Shown in pieces: positions 29,731 to 38,559 of a stretch of 64,000 nucleotides of DNA. The DNA lies in contig NZ_JACEZU010000004.1 of assembly GCF_014042355.1 (NCBI RefSeq), positions 366,455 to 430,454 on the forward strand. The letters are read 5' to 3'. This DNA is from Rugamonas apoptosis. GTDB taxonomy: Bacteria > Pseudomonadota > Gammaproteobacteria > Burkholderiales > Burkholderiaceae_D. The notes under the pieces were generated by a model, which was given only the letters and a program-made list of their open reading frames with translations, was not told the origin of the DNA and searched no databases. A program made the translations under genes and the position numbers. Each line of letters begins with the position of its first letter. Positions within the stretch are counted from its first letter, which is position 1.

Positions 29731-31134
29731 ATGCTAACAGCTCTAACACCCCAGAGAACCCAAACACCCCAGGCACCCGCCCTGTTCCAACTGATCGGCA
29801 ACACCCCGCTGGTCCGGGTCACCCGGCTTGACACCGGCCCATGCCAGCTGTTCCTCAAGCTGGAATCGCAAAACCCCGGCGGCTCCATCAAGGACCGCAT
29901 CGGCCTGGCCATGATACAGGCGGCCGAGACGGACGGCCGGCTGCGCCCCGGCGGCACCATCATCGAAGCCACCGCCGGCAACACTGGCCTGGGCCTGGCG
30001 CTGGTGGGCCGGCTCAAGGGCTACCGCGTGCTGCTGGTGGTACCCGACAAGATGTCGCCGGAAAAAGTGCTGCACCTGAAGGCGCTGGGCGCCGAAGTGC
30101 GCACCACCCGCTCCGACGTGGCCAAGGGCCACCCCGACTACTACCAGGACTACGCGGCCCGGCTGGCGCGCGAACTGCCCGGCGCCTGGTACGCCGACCA
30201 GTTCAACAACCCCGCCAACCCGCTGGCGCACGAAACCACCACCGGCCCCGAGATCTGGGAGCAGATGGCGCATACAGTGGACGCCATCGTCGTCGGCGTC
30301 GGTTCTTCTGGCACGCTGACGGGGCTTACCCGCTACTTCCGGCGCGTCCAGCCGCAAGTGGAATTCGTGCTGGCCGATCCCAAGGGTTCCATCCTGGCCG
30401 AGTACGTGCGCACCGGCCACGCCAGCGACACCAGCGGATCGTGGGCGGTGGAAGGCATCGGCGAGGACTTCGTGCCCGCCATCGCCGACATGAGCGCCGT
30501 GCGCCAGGCCTACACCATCGAGGACCAGGAAAGCTTCGCCAGCGCGCGCGCCCTGCTGCGGGCCGAAGGCATATTGGGCGGCTCCTCCACCGGCACTCTG
30601 CTGGCCGCCGCGCTGCGCTACTGCCGCGCGCAAACGCAGCCCAAACGGGTGGTCAGCTTCGTGTGCGACACAGGCACACGCTACCTGTCCAAGCTGTACA
30701 ACGATGGCTGGATGCACGACCAGGGCTTGCTGCCGCGCGTGCCCAGCCACGACCTGCGCGACCTGATCGGACGCCCCTACGACGAGGATGAAGTGGTCAG
30801 CGTGGCGCCCACCGACACCTTGCTGGTGGCCTTCAACCGCATGCGCAGCGCCGACCTGGCGCAACTGCCCGTCATCGATCACGGCCGGCTGGTCGGCATC
30901 ATCGACGAATCGGACTTGCTGATGAAGGTGGACGACGACCCCACCCACTTCGCCGCGCCCGTCAGCGCCAGCATGAGCGCGCGGGTGGAAACGCTGTCGC
31001 CCACGGCCGGCCTGCACGCCGTGCGCGCCACGCTGGACCGCGGGCTGACGGCGGTGGTGGCCGACGGCGACATCTTCTACGGCCTGATCACCCGCTTCGA
31101 CCTCCTCAACCACTTGCGCAGGAAGCTATCGTGA
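29731..31134 (+). CDS. cbs: Cystathionine beta-synthase with CBS domain pair
   Basis: A 467-residue PLP enzyme that condenses serine and homocysteine to cystathionine. ATG 29731 has AGGAGG four bases upstream (29721-29726). The active Lys is K54 in NPGGSIKDR, the substrate loop TAGNTGLG follows, and the PLP phosphate loop is GVGSSGTLTG. The C-terminal 120 residues are two CBS domains (VSVAPTDTLLVAFNRM, SMSARVETLSPTAGL) that usually bind adenosyl compounds. The following gene overlaps by four bases, giving a complete reverse transsulfuration pair. A bare cysteine synthase is ruled out by the CBS domains. Confidence 0.93.
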   Translation: MLTALTPQRTQTPQAPALFQLIGNTPLVRVTRLDTGPCQLFLKLESQNPGGSIKDRIGLAMIQAAETDGRLRPGGTIIEATAGNTGLGLALVGRLKGYRVLLVVPDKMSPEKVLHLKALGAEVRTTRSDVAKGHPDYYQDYAARLARELPGAWYADQFNNPANPLAHETTTGPEIWEQMAHTVDAIVVGVGSSGTLTGLTRYFRRVQPQVEFVLADPKGSILAEYVRTGHASDTSGSWAVEGIGEDFVPAIADMSAVRQAYTIEDQESFASARALLRAEGILGGSSTGTLLAAALRYCRAQTQPKRVVSFVCDTGTRYLSKLYNDGWMHDQGLLPRVPSHDLRDLIGRPYDEDEVVSVAPTDTLLVAFNRMRSADLAQLPVIDHGRLVGIIDESDLLMKVDDDPTHFAAPVSASMSARVETLSPTAGLHAVRATLDRGLTAVVADGDIFYGLITRFDLLNHLRRKLS

Positions 31135-32318
31135 GCCAACCCGACTCCTCTCATCCGAAAGCGGCACTGGCCACCCGCGTGATCCACGCCGGCCAGGCGC
31201 CCGACCCATCGACCGGCGCCATCATGCCGCCCATTTACGCCACCGCCACCTATGTGCAGGACAGCCCCGGCGTGCACAAGGGGCTGGACTACGGCCGCTC
31301 GCACAATCCCACGCGCTGGGCGCTGGAGCGCTGCGTGGCCGACCTGGAAGGCGGCGTGCAGGGCTACGCCTTCGCCTCTGGCCTGGCCGCCATCTCCACG
31401 GTGCTGGAACTGGCCGACGCCGGCGCCCACATCGTGGCCGGCGACGACATGTACGGCGGCACCTACCGCCTGTTCGAAAAGGTACGCCGGCGCAGCGCCG
31501 GCCACAGTTTCAGCTACGTGGACCTGACCCGGCCCGAAAGCCTGCTGGCCGCGCTGCGTCCGGAAACGCGCATGGTGTGGGTGGAAACGCCCACCAATCC
31601 CATGCTCAAGCTGGCCGACTTGCAGACGGTGGCGGAAATCTGCCGCGTGCGCGGCATCATCGCCGTGGCCGACAACACCTTCGCCAGCCCCATGGTGCAG
31701 CGGCCGCTGGAATTCGGCTTTGACATCGTGGTCCATTCCACCACCAAGTACCTGAACGGCCACTCCGACATCATCGGCGGCATGGCCGTGGTGGCGGGCG
31801 AAGCGCACCAGCATGCGTGGCGCGAACAGCTGACCTTCTTACAGAACGCGGTGGGCGCCATCGCCGGACCATTCGACAGCTTCCTGGCGCTGCGCGGCGT
31901 GAAGACGCTGGCGCTGCGCATGGAACGCCACTGCGCCAGCGCACTGGAACTGGCCCGCTGGCTGGAAGCGCAGCCGGAAGTACGGCGCGTGTACTACCCT
32001 GGGCTGGCGTCGCATCCCCAGCACGAACTGGCGCGGCGCCAGATGGCGGGCTTTGGCGGCATCATTTCGATCGACCTGAAAACGGACCTGGCGGGCGCGC
32101 GCCGCTTCCTGGAATGCTGCCAGCTGTTTGCGCTGGCCGAAAGCCTGGGCGGGGTGGAAAGCCTGATCGAACACCCCGCGTTGATGACGCACGCCACCAT
32201 CCCGCTGGCACAGCGCACGGCGCTGGGCATCAGCGACAGCCTGATCCGGCTATCGGTGGGCATCGAGGACGTGGACGACTTGCGGCGCGACCTGCGCACC
32301 GCGCTGGACGCGATCTAG
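31131..32318 (+). CDS. Cystathionine gamma-lyase / gamma-synthase family PLP enzyme
   Basis: A 395-residue Cys/Met-metabolism PLP enzyme with a GTG start overlapping the cbs stop. PLP Lys is K206 in HSTTKYLNGHSD; conserved YSR.-like DYGRSHNPTR and GLAAIS segments are present. Coupling to cbs suggests a gamma-lyase that splits cystathionine into cysteine, 2-oxobutyrate and ammonia. Gamma-lyase and gamma-synthase cannot be separated by sequence reading alone, so no symbol is given. A bidirectional terminator follows. Confidence 0.9.
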   Translation: MSQPDSSHPKAALATRVIHAGQAPDPSTGAIMPPIYATATYVQDSPGVHKGLDYGRSHNPTRWALERCVADLEGGVQGYAFASGLAAISTVLELADAGAHIVAGDDMYGGTYRLFEKVRRRSAGHSFSYVDLTRPESLLAALRPETRMVWVETPTNPMLKLADLQTVAEICRVRGIIAVADNTFASPMVQRPLEFGFDIVVHSTTKYLNGHSDIIGGMAVVAGEAHQHAWREQLTFLQNAVGAIAGPFDSFLALRGVKTLALRMERHCASALELARWLEAQPEVRRVYYPGLASHPQHELARRQMAGFGGIISIDLKTDLAGARRFLECCQLFALAESLGGVESLIEHPALMTHATIPLAQRTALGISDSLIRLSVGIEDVDDLRRDLRTALDAI

Positions 32319-32344
32319 CGCCTGTCGATTAGTTAATGCGAGTT

Positions 32345-32391
32345 AATTCGGGACGTAACACCATTTCAAGAATTGCGTTACGTCCCGAATT
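32345..32391. terminator. Bidirectional terminator between convergent genes
   Basis: A perfect 15-bp inverted repeat (AATTCGGGACGTAAC, 32345-32359, and its complement, 32377-32391) encloses a 17-base loop. It is followed by TGTTTTA on the plus strand and by a T-poor but AT-rich tract on the minus strand. It sits between the cystathionine lyase (+) and the YbaK-like gene (-). Confidence 0.75.
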
Positions 32392-32394
32392 GTT

Positions 32395-32859
32395 TTACCT
32401 GGCCTGGCACACGTCGACCCACGCGCCGGCCGTGATCTCGGCCATGTGCTGGGGGGCGATGCGCACGGCCGTGTGCACGCCGCCGGCGGCCGGCATCACT
32501 TCATCGTATTCGCGCAGCGAGGTATCGAGGTAGACCGGCAGCGGCTGCGCCAGCCCGAACGGGCACACGCCGCCGACGGGATGGCCGGTCAGTTCCATCA
32601 CCTCCTCGGCCGGCAGCATCTTGCCCTTGCCCAGCGCGTCCTTGAACTTCTTGTTGTCGATGCGGGCGTCGCCAGCCGCCACCAGCACGATGGCGCGGCC
32701 GTCGCCGAGCCGGAATGCCAGCGTCTTGGCGATGCGGCCCGGCTCCACGCCGTGGGCCTCGGCGGCCAGCGCCACGGTGGCCGTGTTCACTTCCAGTTCG
32801 ATGATGGGCAGGTCCAGCTGGCGCGCTGCGAAGAATGCACGTACGGATTCCAAACTCAT
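32395..32859 (-). CDS. YbaK/ProX-family aminoacyl-tRNA deacylase
   Basis: A 154-residue soluble protein of the YbaK / ProRS-editing family that hydrolyses mischarged tRNA such as Cys-tRNA(Pro) or Ala-tRNA(Pro). It has the conserved DNKKFKDALGKGK stretch with the catalytic Lys, and the GHPVGGVCPFGL motif with the substrate-pocket Gly and Pro. The start MSLESVRAFF follows the acylase gene after about 25 bases on the same strand. The exact subfamily (YbaK, YeaK or ProXp) is undetermined. Confidence 0.85.
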   Translation of the reverse strand: MSLESVRAFFAARQLDLPIIELEVNTATVALAAEAHGVEPGRIAKTLAFRLGDGRAIVLVAAGDARIDNKKFKDALGKGKMLPAEEVMELTGHPVGGVCPFGLAQPLPVYLDTSLREYDEVMPAAGGVHTAVRIAPQHMAEITAGAWVDVCQAR

Positions 32860-32883
32860 AAGGTTTACCTTATCAATTGCTCA

Positions 32884-35097
32884 CTATTGGCCCGGATGAT
32901 AGCGCCGTTCCAGGTTCTTTTCCACGTCTTCCTTGTAGAACAGCACGTCCTTGAACTCGCCGCGCGCGTACATGGCCGCCTGGTCGTTGAAGTGCGGCGA
33001 GGCCGGGTCGCCGCTCTCGCCACCGGCCAGGATGCTGCGCGCCTTGATACGGGGGCCGAACTCCACCGCCGCCACGAAGCTGTTGCCCCGCTCGCCGTAG
33101 ATGCGCTTGGTGTTGGCCTTGGAGGTCATGCCGAACGAAGCCAGCGCACCCCAGTTGGCCGACGCGAAGCCCACCGGCAGACTGGGTTTGCTGTCGTCGA
33201 AAGGCTGCACGATATCGCCCGTCAGGCGCTGGAAGCGGTTGATCTCGCCCCACGGCGTCTGCCAGCGGCCAAAGTCGGCGGCCAGCTTATCCGAGGCATG
33301 GGCCAGCGCCACCAGCCGGTCCATCGGCGTGATGGCCTTGGCGATATAGTCGAGCACCAGCACTTCCCTGGCGCGCGCGGCCGGGCCGAAAGTATCGGCC
33401 AGGTTCTGCGCCCAATAAATCGCCAGCGAGGTGGGAACGGAATCCAGGCCGGAGCGCATATCCCAGCCGCGCAGCGCTTCGATTTGCGGCGCCAGCATGG
33501 CCTTCAGCGGTTCGTCGCCGGACAGGCTGTCATAGTCCTGGAACAGCTTGGGCAGCAGTGGCTCGAAGGCCGTCAGCTGGCTGTCGTAGGCGGTGGCGAT
33601 CAGGCTGTCGATGGTGAAATCCCTGGCATCCTTGAGCACCCGCACCGCATGGACGCCGCGTGGATTTTCGGGATTGACCGACATATAGGCCGGATAATCC
33701 TGCTGGCGCGGGCTGTATGGGCCGGCCGCCGTGAACGGCCAGTTGTTGGTGTTCTGGATCCAGCCATTCTTCGGATTGAACAGGGTGATGGTGTCCTTCA
33801 CCTGGTGCAGCCCCTTCCAGTCGGTGGCCGGATCGCTGCCGTCCACTGGATGCGTGAAGTCGAAACGGGTATCGCGCACGGGGATGAAATTGCCGTGGAA
33901 GTAGGCGATATTGCCGTCCGCGTCCGCATACACGGTGTTGTTGGACGAATTGGTGCGCAGTTCCATCACCTTGTAGAACGCGGCGTAGTCGCGGGCCTTG
34001 GTGCGGCTGAACGATTGGGTCAGCGCGCGCATCGGATCGTTCATCAGCCGCACGGCCACCCACTTGCCATTGGCTTCGCGCACGATGGGGCCGTGGTGAC
34101 TGTAGTAGACGGTGATGACCTTGTGCGCCATGCCGTCGGCAGTCTTGTACGGCAGCGTGATGTCAACCGCCTTCAGTGGGCGCCGCTCCTTGCCGTACTG
34201 GTAGAAATAATGGCCGTTCTGCTCCGTCACCGACTCCAGGTATTCATCGATCACGTCGCCGCCGCCGGAGGTATGCATCCAGCCCAGGCGCTCGTTGAAG
34301 CCCTGGTAGATGAAGAACTGGCCCCAGGTCACGGCGCCATAGGCGTTCAAACCTTCGCCGCTGTTCACATGCACTTCGGGCCGGAAGTAGAACGACGTGT
34401 GGGGATTGATCAGCAACAGCGCGTGGCCGTCGCGCGTCAGGCGCGGCGCGATGGCGAAGCCGTTCGAACCGCTGGGCTCCTCGTCGAGGTCGCTGCCCGC
34501 CAGCGCCACCGGCACGTCAGCGCGCTTGCCGTAGAAGCGTTCCAGCTGCGCCAGGTCCACATCCTCGATATCGCCACCGATGCTGCCTTCGCTGAAGCTG
34601 AGCGCCATCCACGGCTCGAAACGGGTCAGCAATTGCGGCTTCACCTGGGGATGGGTGTACAGGTAGTAGTTCAAGCCATCGGCCCAGGCATTCATCAGCT
34701 TCTTCAGCCACGCGGGACTGGCCGCGTACTGTGTCTGCAACTGCCTGGGGTTGATGAACAGCTTCATGCGCAGGTCGCGGTACAGCTCCGCCTCGCCCCG
34801 CACTTCCGCCAGCCGTCCCATGGCGTTGATGAAGTTCAGTTCCACCCGCTTGAAGTCATCCTCGGCCTGGGCGTACATCATGCCGAACACGGCGTCTGCG
34901 TCCGTCTTGCCATACACGTGCGGGATGCCCCATTTGTCGCGCAGGATATCGACCCGCTGCGCCGTGCCCTGCCAGCGCGCCGTATCCGCGGCCGACACGG
35001 TGGCGTTGGCGGCGGCGTTGGCAGCCGGTGGCGCGGCCAGCGCGGCGCCCATGGGCATGGCACACATCAAGGCGAACAAGGCAGGACGCTTCAGCAT
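32884..35097 (-). CDS. Penicillin/acyl-homoserine lactone acylase (S45 Ntn-hydrolase)
   Basis: A 737-residue periplasmic precursor with a signal peptide ending at ALAAP (about 22). The alpha part precedes an autocleavage site in EEPSGSNGFAIAP, where Ser211 becomes the N-terminal nucleophile of the beta chain. Downstream are HTSFYFRPEVHVNSGEGLNA-like substrate motifs and a catalytic Asn region near TNNWPF. The length and signature are those of AHL acylases and aculeacin-type acylases as well as penicillin G acylase, so quorum quenching is possible but not shown. GGAG lies about ten bases before the ATG. Confidence 0.9.
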   Translation of the reverse strand: MLKRPALFALMCAMPMGAALAAPPAANAAANATVSAADTARWQGTAQRVDILRDKWGIPHVYGKTDADAVFGMMYAQAEDDFKRVELNFINAMGRLAEVRGEAELYRDLRMKLFINPRQLQTQYAASPAWLKKLMNAWADGLNYYLYTHPQVKPQLLTRFEPWMALSFSEGSIGGDIEDVDLAQLERFYGKRADVPVALAGSDLDEEPSGSNGFAIAPRLTRDGHALLLINPHTSFYFRPEVHVNSGEGLNAYGAVTWGQFFIYQGFNERLGWMHTSGGGDVIDEYLESVTEQNGHYFYQYGKERRPLKAVDITLPYKTADGMAHKVITVYYSHHGPIVREANGKWVAVRLMNDPMRALTQSFSRTKARDYAAFYKVMELRTNSSNNTVYADADGNIAYFHGNFIPVRDTRFDFTHPVDGSDPATDWKGLHQVKDTITLFNPKNGWIQNTNNWPFTAAGPYSPRQQDYPAYMSVNPENPRGVHAVRVLKDARDFTIDSLIATAYDSQLTAFEPLLPKLFQDYDSLSGDEPLKAMLAPQIEALRGWDMRSGLDSVPTSLAIYWAQNLADTFGPAARAREVLVLDYIAKAITPMDRLVALAHASDKLAADFGRWQTPWGEINRFQRLTGDIVQPFDDSKPSLPVGFASANWGALASFGMTSKANTKRIYGERGNSFVAAVEFGPRIKARSILAGGESGDPASPHFNDQAAMYARGEFKDVLFYKEDVEKNLERRYHPGQ

Positions 35098-35132
35098 GGG
35101 CAGGCTCCAGGCGGATGGGGGGTGGGATAGAC

Positions 35133-35957
35133 TCAGGAAGCGTCGACCAGTGCCGAGATGCGTTCCTGCAGCGCCGCGTTCTCGGCCTTCAGGGCCGCGT
35201 TGCGTTGCTTGAGGGTGGCGATTTCAGCGCGCAGTTGATCCACTTCCGACAGCGGCTCCTCGCCCTCCTTCGCTTCCTTGGGCGGGCGCATGGCGGCGCG
35301 CAGCTCGCGCACTTCCTTGGCCGCTTGCTGCAACTGCTTCTTGCCGCCGGCCACGGCCGCGACCTGCGCCGCTTCCGGCAGCGAAGCCACGGTGGCGGCG
35401 GCGTTGATGGAGATGGTGCCGGAACGGACCGCCTCCACCAGTTCCGGCGTGGCCGTCTTCTGGATCTTCTCGATCTGGCTGATGGTGTTGCTGCTCAGGC
35501 GCGCGGCGCGGGCGATGTCCTCGCGCGAAGTCAGCGGCATGGCGGCCGGACGGGCCGGCGCTTGTTCCGCGTCCGCGTCCGGCGGCGCGATGGCCGCATC
35601 CTCGGCGGCGGCCAGCGCCGCCAGTTCGGCCGCGCGCGCGGCCACGATTTCCTTCTTGCGCAGCGCCAGCACGCCGCGCTGGAAGTCCGACACGCTGCGC
35701 CGGCCCAGGTGGTTGTCGATCATCCACAGCTTGACGTCGTCCAGGCTCTTGAAGCTGGTATTTTCCGTGACCTTGAACGGCACGCCATGTTGCTGGCAGA
35801 TTTGATAACGGTTATGGCCGTCCACCAGCACGTCGCCCCACAACACCAGCGCGTCGCGGCAGCCTTCGACCAGGATGCTGCGTTCCAGCGCCGAGTATTC
35901 CGCCTCGGTCAGCGGGTCGATGTAAGCGCGCAGTACATCGTTGATTTTGATTTGCAT
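35133..35957 (-). CDS. Orphan ParB-like protein with HTH and leucine-zipper coiled coil
   Basis: A 274-residue protein. ATG 35957 has AAGGA seven bases before it. The N-terminal ParB/Srx-type domain contains VLWGDVLVDGHNRYQICQQHG, the GHNRY variant of the nucleotide box. A middle domain has an HTH-like stretch (SREDIARAARLSSNTISQI). The last 40 residues form an ideal heptad coiled coil (LRAEIATLKQRNAALKAE). No ParA gene is nearby, and the cell's true ParB would sit by the origin. It might regulate or condense DNA; the function is unknown. Confidence 0.7.
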   Translation of the reverse strand: MQIKINDVLRAYIDPLTEAEYSALERSILVEGCRDALVLWGDVLVDGHNRYQICQQHGVPFKVTENTSFKSLDDVKLWMIDNHLGRRSVSDFQRGVLALRKKEIVAARAAELAALAAAEDAAIAPPDADAEQAPARPAAMPLTSREDIARAARLSSNTISQIEKIQKTATPELVEAVRSGTISINAAATVASLPEAAQVAAVAGGKKQLQQAAKEVRELRAAMRPPKEAKEGEEPLSEVDQLRAEIATLKQRNAALKAENAALQERISALVDAS

Positions 35958-36108
35958 ACTCTGTCCTTGAATTACCGGCACGGCGGCGCCTGCTGCGCCG
36001 GCCGCATGGCCGTCCAGCATGCTACACCATCCGGGTGGCGGCTGCCAAAGCGGCGCCGGTCGTCCATATGGATGGCGGACCGGCGGAATTCAAGGAAAAA
36101 GCAAGCTA

Positions 36109-37485
36109 TTACAGCATGCGCGCCAGCAGCGCCTTGTCGTAGCGCTGGTCGAGCGCGATGCGCACCCGGTGGCCGCTGCCGGGCGCCGCGTCCATGGCCG
36201 CGCCGTCCAGCGACTGGATCTGCGCCACCCGCACCAGCGTATTGCCACCTGGATGCAGCACTTCCAGCTGGTCGCCCACAACGAAGCGGTTCTTGACATC
36301 CACCTCGGCCCAGCCGTCGCGCACGCCCTGCACGTCGCCCACGTACTGGCTGCGGTGCAGCTCGGAGGCGCCGGCCATGTAGTTCTGGTGGTCCTGGGTG
36401 TGGTGGCGCTGGTAGAAGCCGTCCGTGTAGCCGCGGTTGGCCAGGCCTTGCAACTGGCCCAGCAAGTCCATATTGAACGGGCGGCCGGCCACGGCGTCGT
36501 CGATGGCGGTGCGGTAGACCTGGGCCGTGCGGGCCGCGTAGTACAGCGATTTGGTGCGGCCTTCGATCTTGAGCGAATCGACGCCGATCTTGACCAGCCG
36601 TTCCACGTGCTCCACGGCGCGCAAATCCTTGGAATTCATGATGTAGGTGCCGTGTTCATCTTCCAGGATCGGCATCAGCTGGCCCGGACGTTCCGCTTCC
36701 TCGATCATGTAGGGACGGTCGGCCAGCGGGTGGCGTTCCATGTCGCCCATGGACGAGAACGACGCGTTGGCCTCATCGAGCGCCTGGCGGTAATTGAGGC
36801 TGATGCTTTCGACGGGAATGCGGGCCAGGTCGCCGCTGGCGTCTTCGCTCGCGTTCATCACCTTGTAATCCCAGCGGCAGGAATTGGTGCACGTGCCCTG
36901 GTTGGGATCGCGGTGGTTGAAATAACCCGACAGCAGGCAGCGGCCCGAATAGGCGATGCACAGCGCGCCGTGCACGAACACTTCCAGCTCCATTTCCGGG
37001 CAGCGCTGGCGGATTTCCTCGATCTCGTCCAGCGACAGTTCGCGCGACAGGATCACCCGCGTCAGCCCCATGCGGTGCCAGAACTTCACGTCCGCCCAGT
37101 TGACGGCGTTGGCCTGTACCGACAGGTGGATCGGCATGTCGGGCCACTGGTCGCGCACCATCATGATCAGGCCCGGATCGGCCATGATCAGCGCGTCCGG
37201 CTTCATGGCGATCACCGGCGCCATGTCTTGCAGGTAGGTCTTGAGCTTGGAATTGTGGGCGAAGATATTGCTGGCGACGAAGAACTGCTTGCCGCGCGCG
37301 TGGGCCTGTTCGATGCCCGATGCCAGCGCTTCCGGGCGCGAGAATTCATTGTTGCGCACCCGCAGGCTATAGCGCGGCTGGCCCGCGTACACGGCATCGG
37401 CGCCGAAATCGAAGGCGGCGTGCATCTTGGCCAGCGAACCGGCGGGCAGGAGGAGTTCTGGAGCGCGAAGCATAATGGCTTTCAA
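36109..37485 (-). CDS. trhP: tRNA hydroxylation protein TrhP (U32 family, YegQ)
   Basis: A 458-residue U32 family protein that makes 5-hydroxyuridine at position 34 of tRNAs using prephenate. It opens with RAPELLLPAGSLAKMHAAF and has GADAVYAGQPRYSLR. The conserved Cys cluster CIAYSGRCLLSGYF... and NQGTCTNSCRW fits the iron-sulfur or metal site, and ESxSLNYR and KIEGRTKSLYYAA follow. Length matches E. coli YegQ (453). The first ATG (37485) and the one at residue 5 are both possible. It stands alone. Confidence 0.9.
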   Translation of the reverse strand: MKAIMLRAPELLLPAGSLAKMHAAFDFGADAVYAGQPRYSLRVRNNEFSRPEALASGIEQAHARGKQFFVASNIFAHNSKLKTYLQDMAPVIAMKPDALIMADPGLIMMVRDQWPDMPIHLSVQANAVNWADVKFWHRMGLTRVILSRELSLDEIEEIRQRCPEMELEVFVHGALCIAYSGRCLLSGYFNHRDPNQGTCTNSCRWDYKVMNASEDASGDLARIPVESISLNYRQALDEANASFSSMGDMERHPLADRPYMIEEAERPGQLMPILEDEHGTYIMNSKDLRAVEHVERLVKIGVDSLKIEGRTKSLYYAARTAQVYRTAIDDAVAGRPFNMDLLGQLQGLANRGYTDGFYQRHHTQDHQNYMAGASELHRSQYVGDVQGVRDGWAEVDVKNRFVVGDQLEVLHPGGNTLVRVAQIQSLDGAAMDAAPGSGHRVRIALDQRYDKALLARML

Positions 37486-37495
37486 AAACGGAAAA

Positions 37496-37542
37496 AAGCC
37501 AGCATTCTAGGCGCGCCGGGCGCGCCGTGGCGAGCAGACTGG
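37496..37542 (-). terminator. Possible terminator after the solute-binding protein gene
   Basis: Two GGCGCGCC blocks (37510-37517 and 37519-37526) fold back on each other, with outer GCCAG / CTGGC arms. On the minus strand a TTTTTT run follows. It lies after the stop of the solute-binding protein gene. Confidence 0.4.
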
Positions 37543-37573
37543 CCGCGCCTTGATGCTGCGCACTTTATGGTCA

Positions 37574-38395
37574 TTAATGCATCGAGGGAGCGTGCCGCGC
37601 GGCGACCGGCGCCGGGTCGGGATCGCTGATCTCGTAGCGCAGCAACAGGCGAGCGTATTCGCCCGACGCTTTCATCTGCACCACGCCCGCGTCAAGCTTG
37701 CGCACCAGCTCGCGGGCTTCGGGCAGCTTGGCGGAAAAACCCACCACCAGCGGCAGGTAGTGCTCCAGGCAACCGCTCTGGCGCACGAAATTCTTCTCGC
37801 CCAGTTGTATCAGCAAGCGGTGCATCACGGTTTCATGCTCCAGCACGACATCGTAACGGCCGTACAGCAGCTTGCGGATATTCTTCATGCCGGCATCTTC
37901 ACCGTGATTGAACTCCACCAGCTTATGGTTGCGTTGCTCCCGGGCCAGATAGGCATCCATGGGGCCGTCGTCGTAGCCATAGTCGGCGATCACGCCCAGT
38001 TGCCGCTGGGCCAGCGAGGCCAGGCCCTGGTAACGCCATGTGCTGACACTACGGGTATAGAAACAGGCGCGCGAACGGATCAGCGGCGCGCTCATGACCA
38101 GGCGGCGGTCGATGGCGGGCGCGTACAGCCCCGCGATCTGCCCACCCAGCGTGAAGGCCAGCGCGCGGTTGAGCGGCATGAGCTGCGGCTCCACGGACAG
38201 GCCGGCCAGCTCCAGCGCCCGGGCGGTGGCATCCACCATGAAGCCGGAGGTGATGCTGCGGCCATCGGCGCCCACGCAAATGTAGGGGCACCAGTCGTCC
38301 GACGCAATGCGCAGCGGCGAGCCGGCCTGGGCCGGCGCCACGCCCACGCCTGCCAGCGCCACCGCGCCAGCCACCATCGCCATCCACCACCGCAT
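37574..38395 (-). CDS. Periplasmic solute-binding protein, family 3 (amino-acid type)
   Basis: A 273-residue exported protein. ATG 38395 is preferred as GGGAGGAGGG lies immediately upstream. The signal peptide ends at PAQAG (about 24). The mature part has the SBP_bac_3 pattern: SPLRIASDDWCPYIC, FMVDATARALELAG, and a lobe with a QLGVIADYGYDD hinge. No ABC permease or ATPase is adjacent, and many such orphan proteins in these bacteria are single genes of unknown ligand. A paired Cys is seen in DDWCPYICVG. Confidence 0.8.
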   Translation of the reverse strand: MRWWMAMVAGAVALAGVGVAPAQAGSPLRIASDDWCPYICVGADGRSITSGFMVDATARALELAGLSVEPQLMPLNRALAFTLGGQIAGLYAPAIDRRLVMSAPLIRSRACFYTRSVSTWRYQGLASLAQRQLGVIADYGYDDGPMDAYLAREQRNHKLVEFNHGEDAGMKNIRKLLYGRYDVVLEHETVMHRLLIQLGEKNFVRQSGCLEHYLPLVVGFSAKLPEARELVRKLDAGVVQMKASGEYARLLLRYEISDPDPAPVAARHAPSMH

Positions 38396-38559
38396 CCGCC
38401 CTCCTCCCGGCGCCACAGCCATTCCGCCGGCGCCGTCGGCTCATCATGCCATCGGGCGCCGGCGGCGGCAAGCGACCCGGGAGGCCGTCCACAAATCGCC
38501 ACGCCCGCGTTTCTCAAATGCTACTATTGGCCTTATCACCATGCCGCCACGGAGTCCCC

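Noticed and set aside
32345..32391. Long palindrome as a mobile-element end
   Set aside because: It sits exactly between two convergent stops and has terminator shape; no target duplication or transposase is seen.
37510..37526. Two GGCGCGCC blocks as a restriction or recombination hot spot
   Set aside because: They are better explained as a terminator stem after the solute-binding protein gene.
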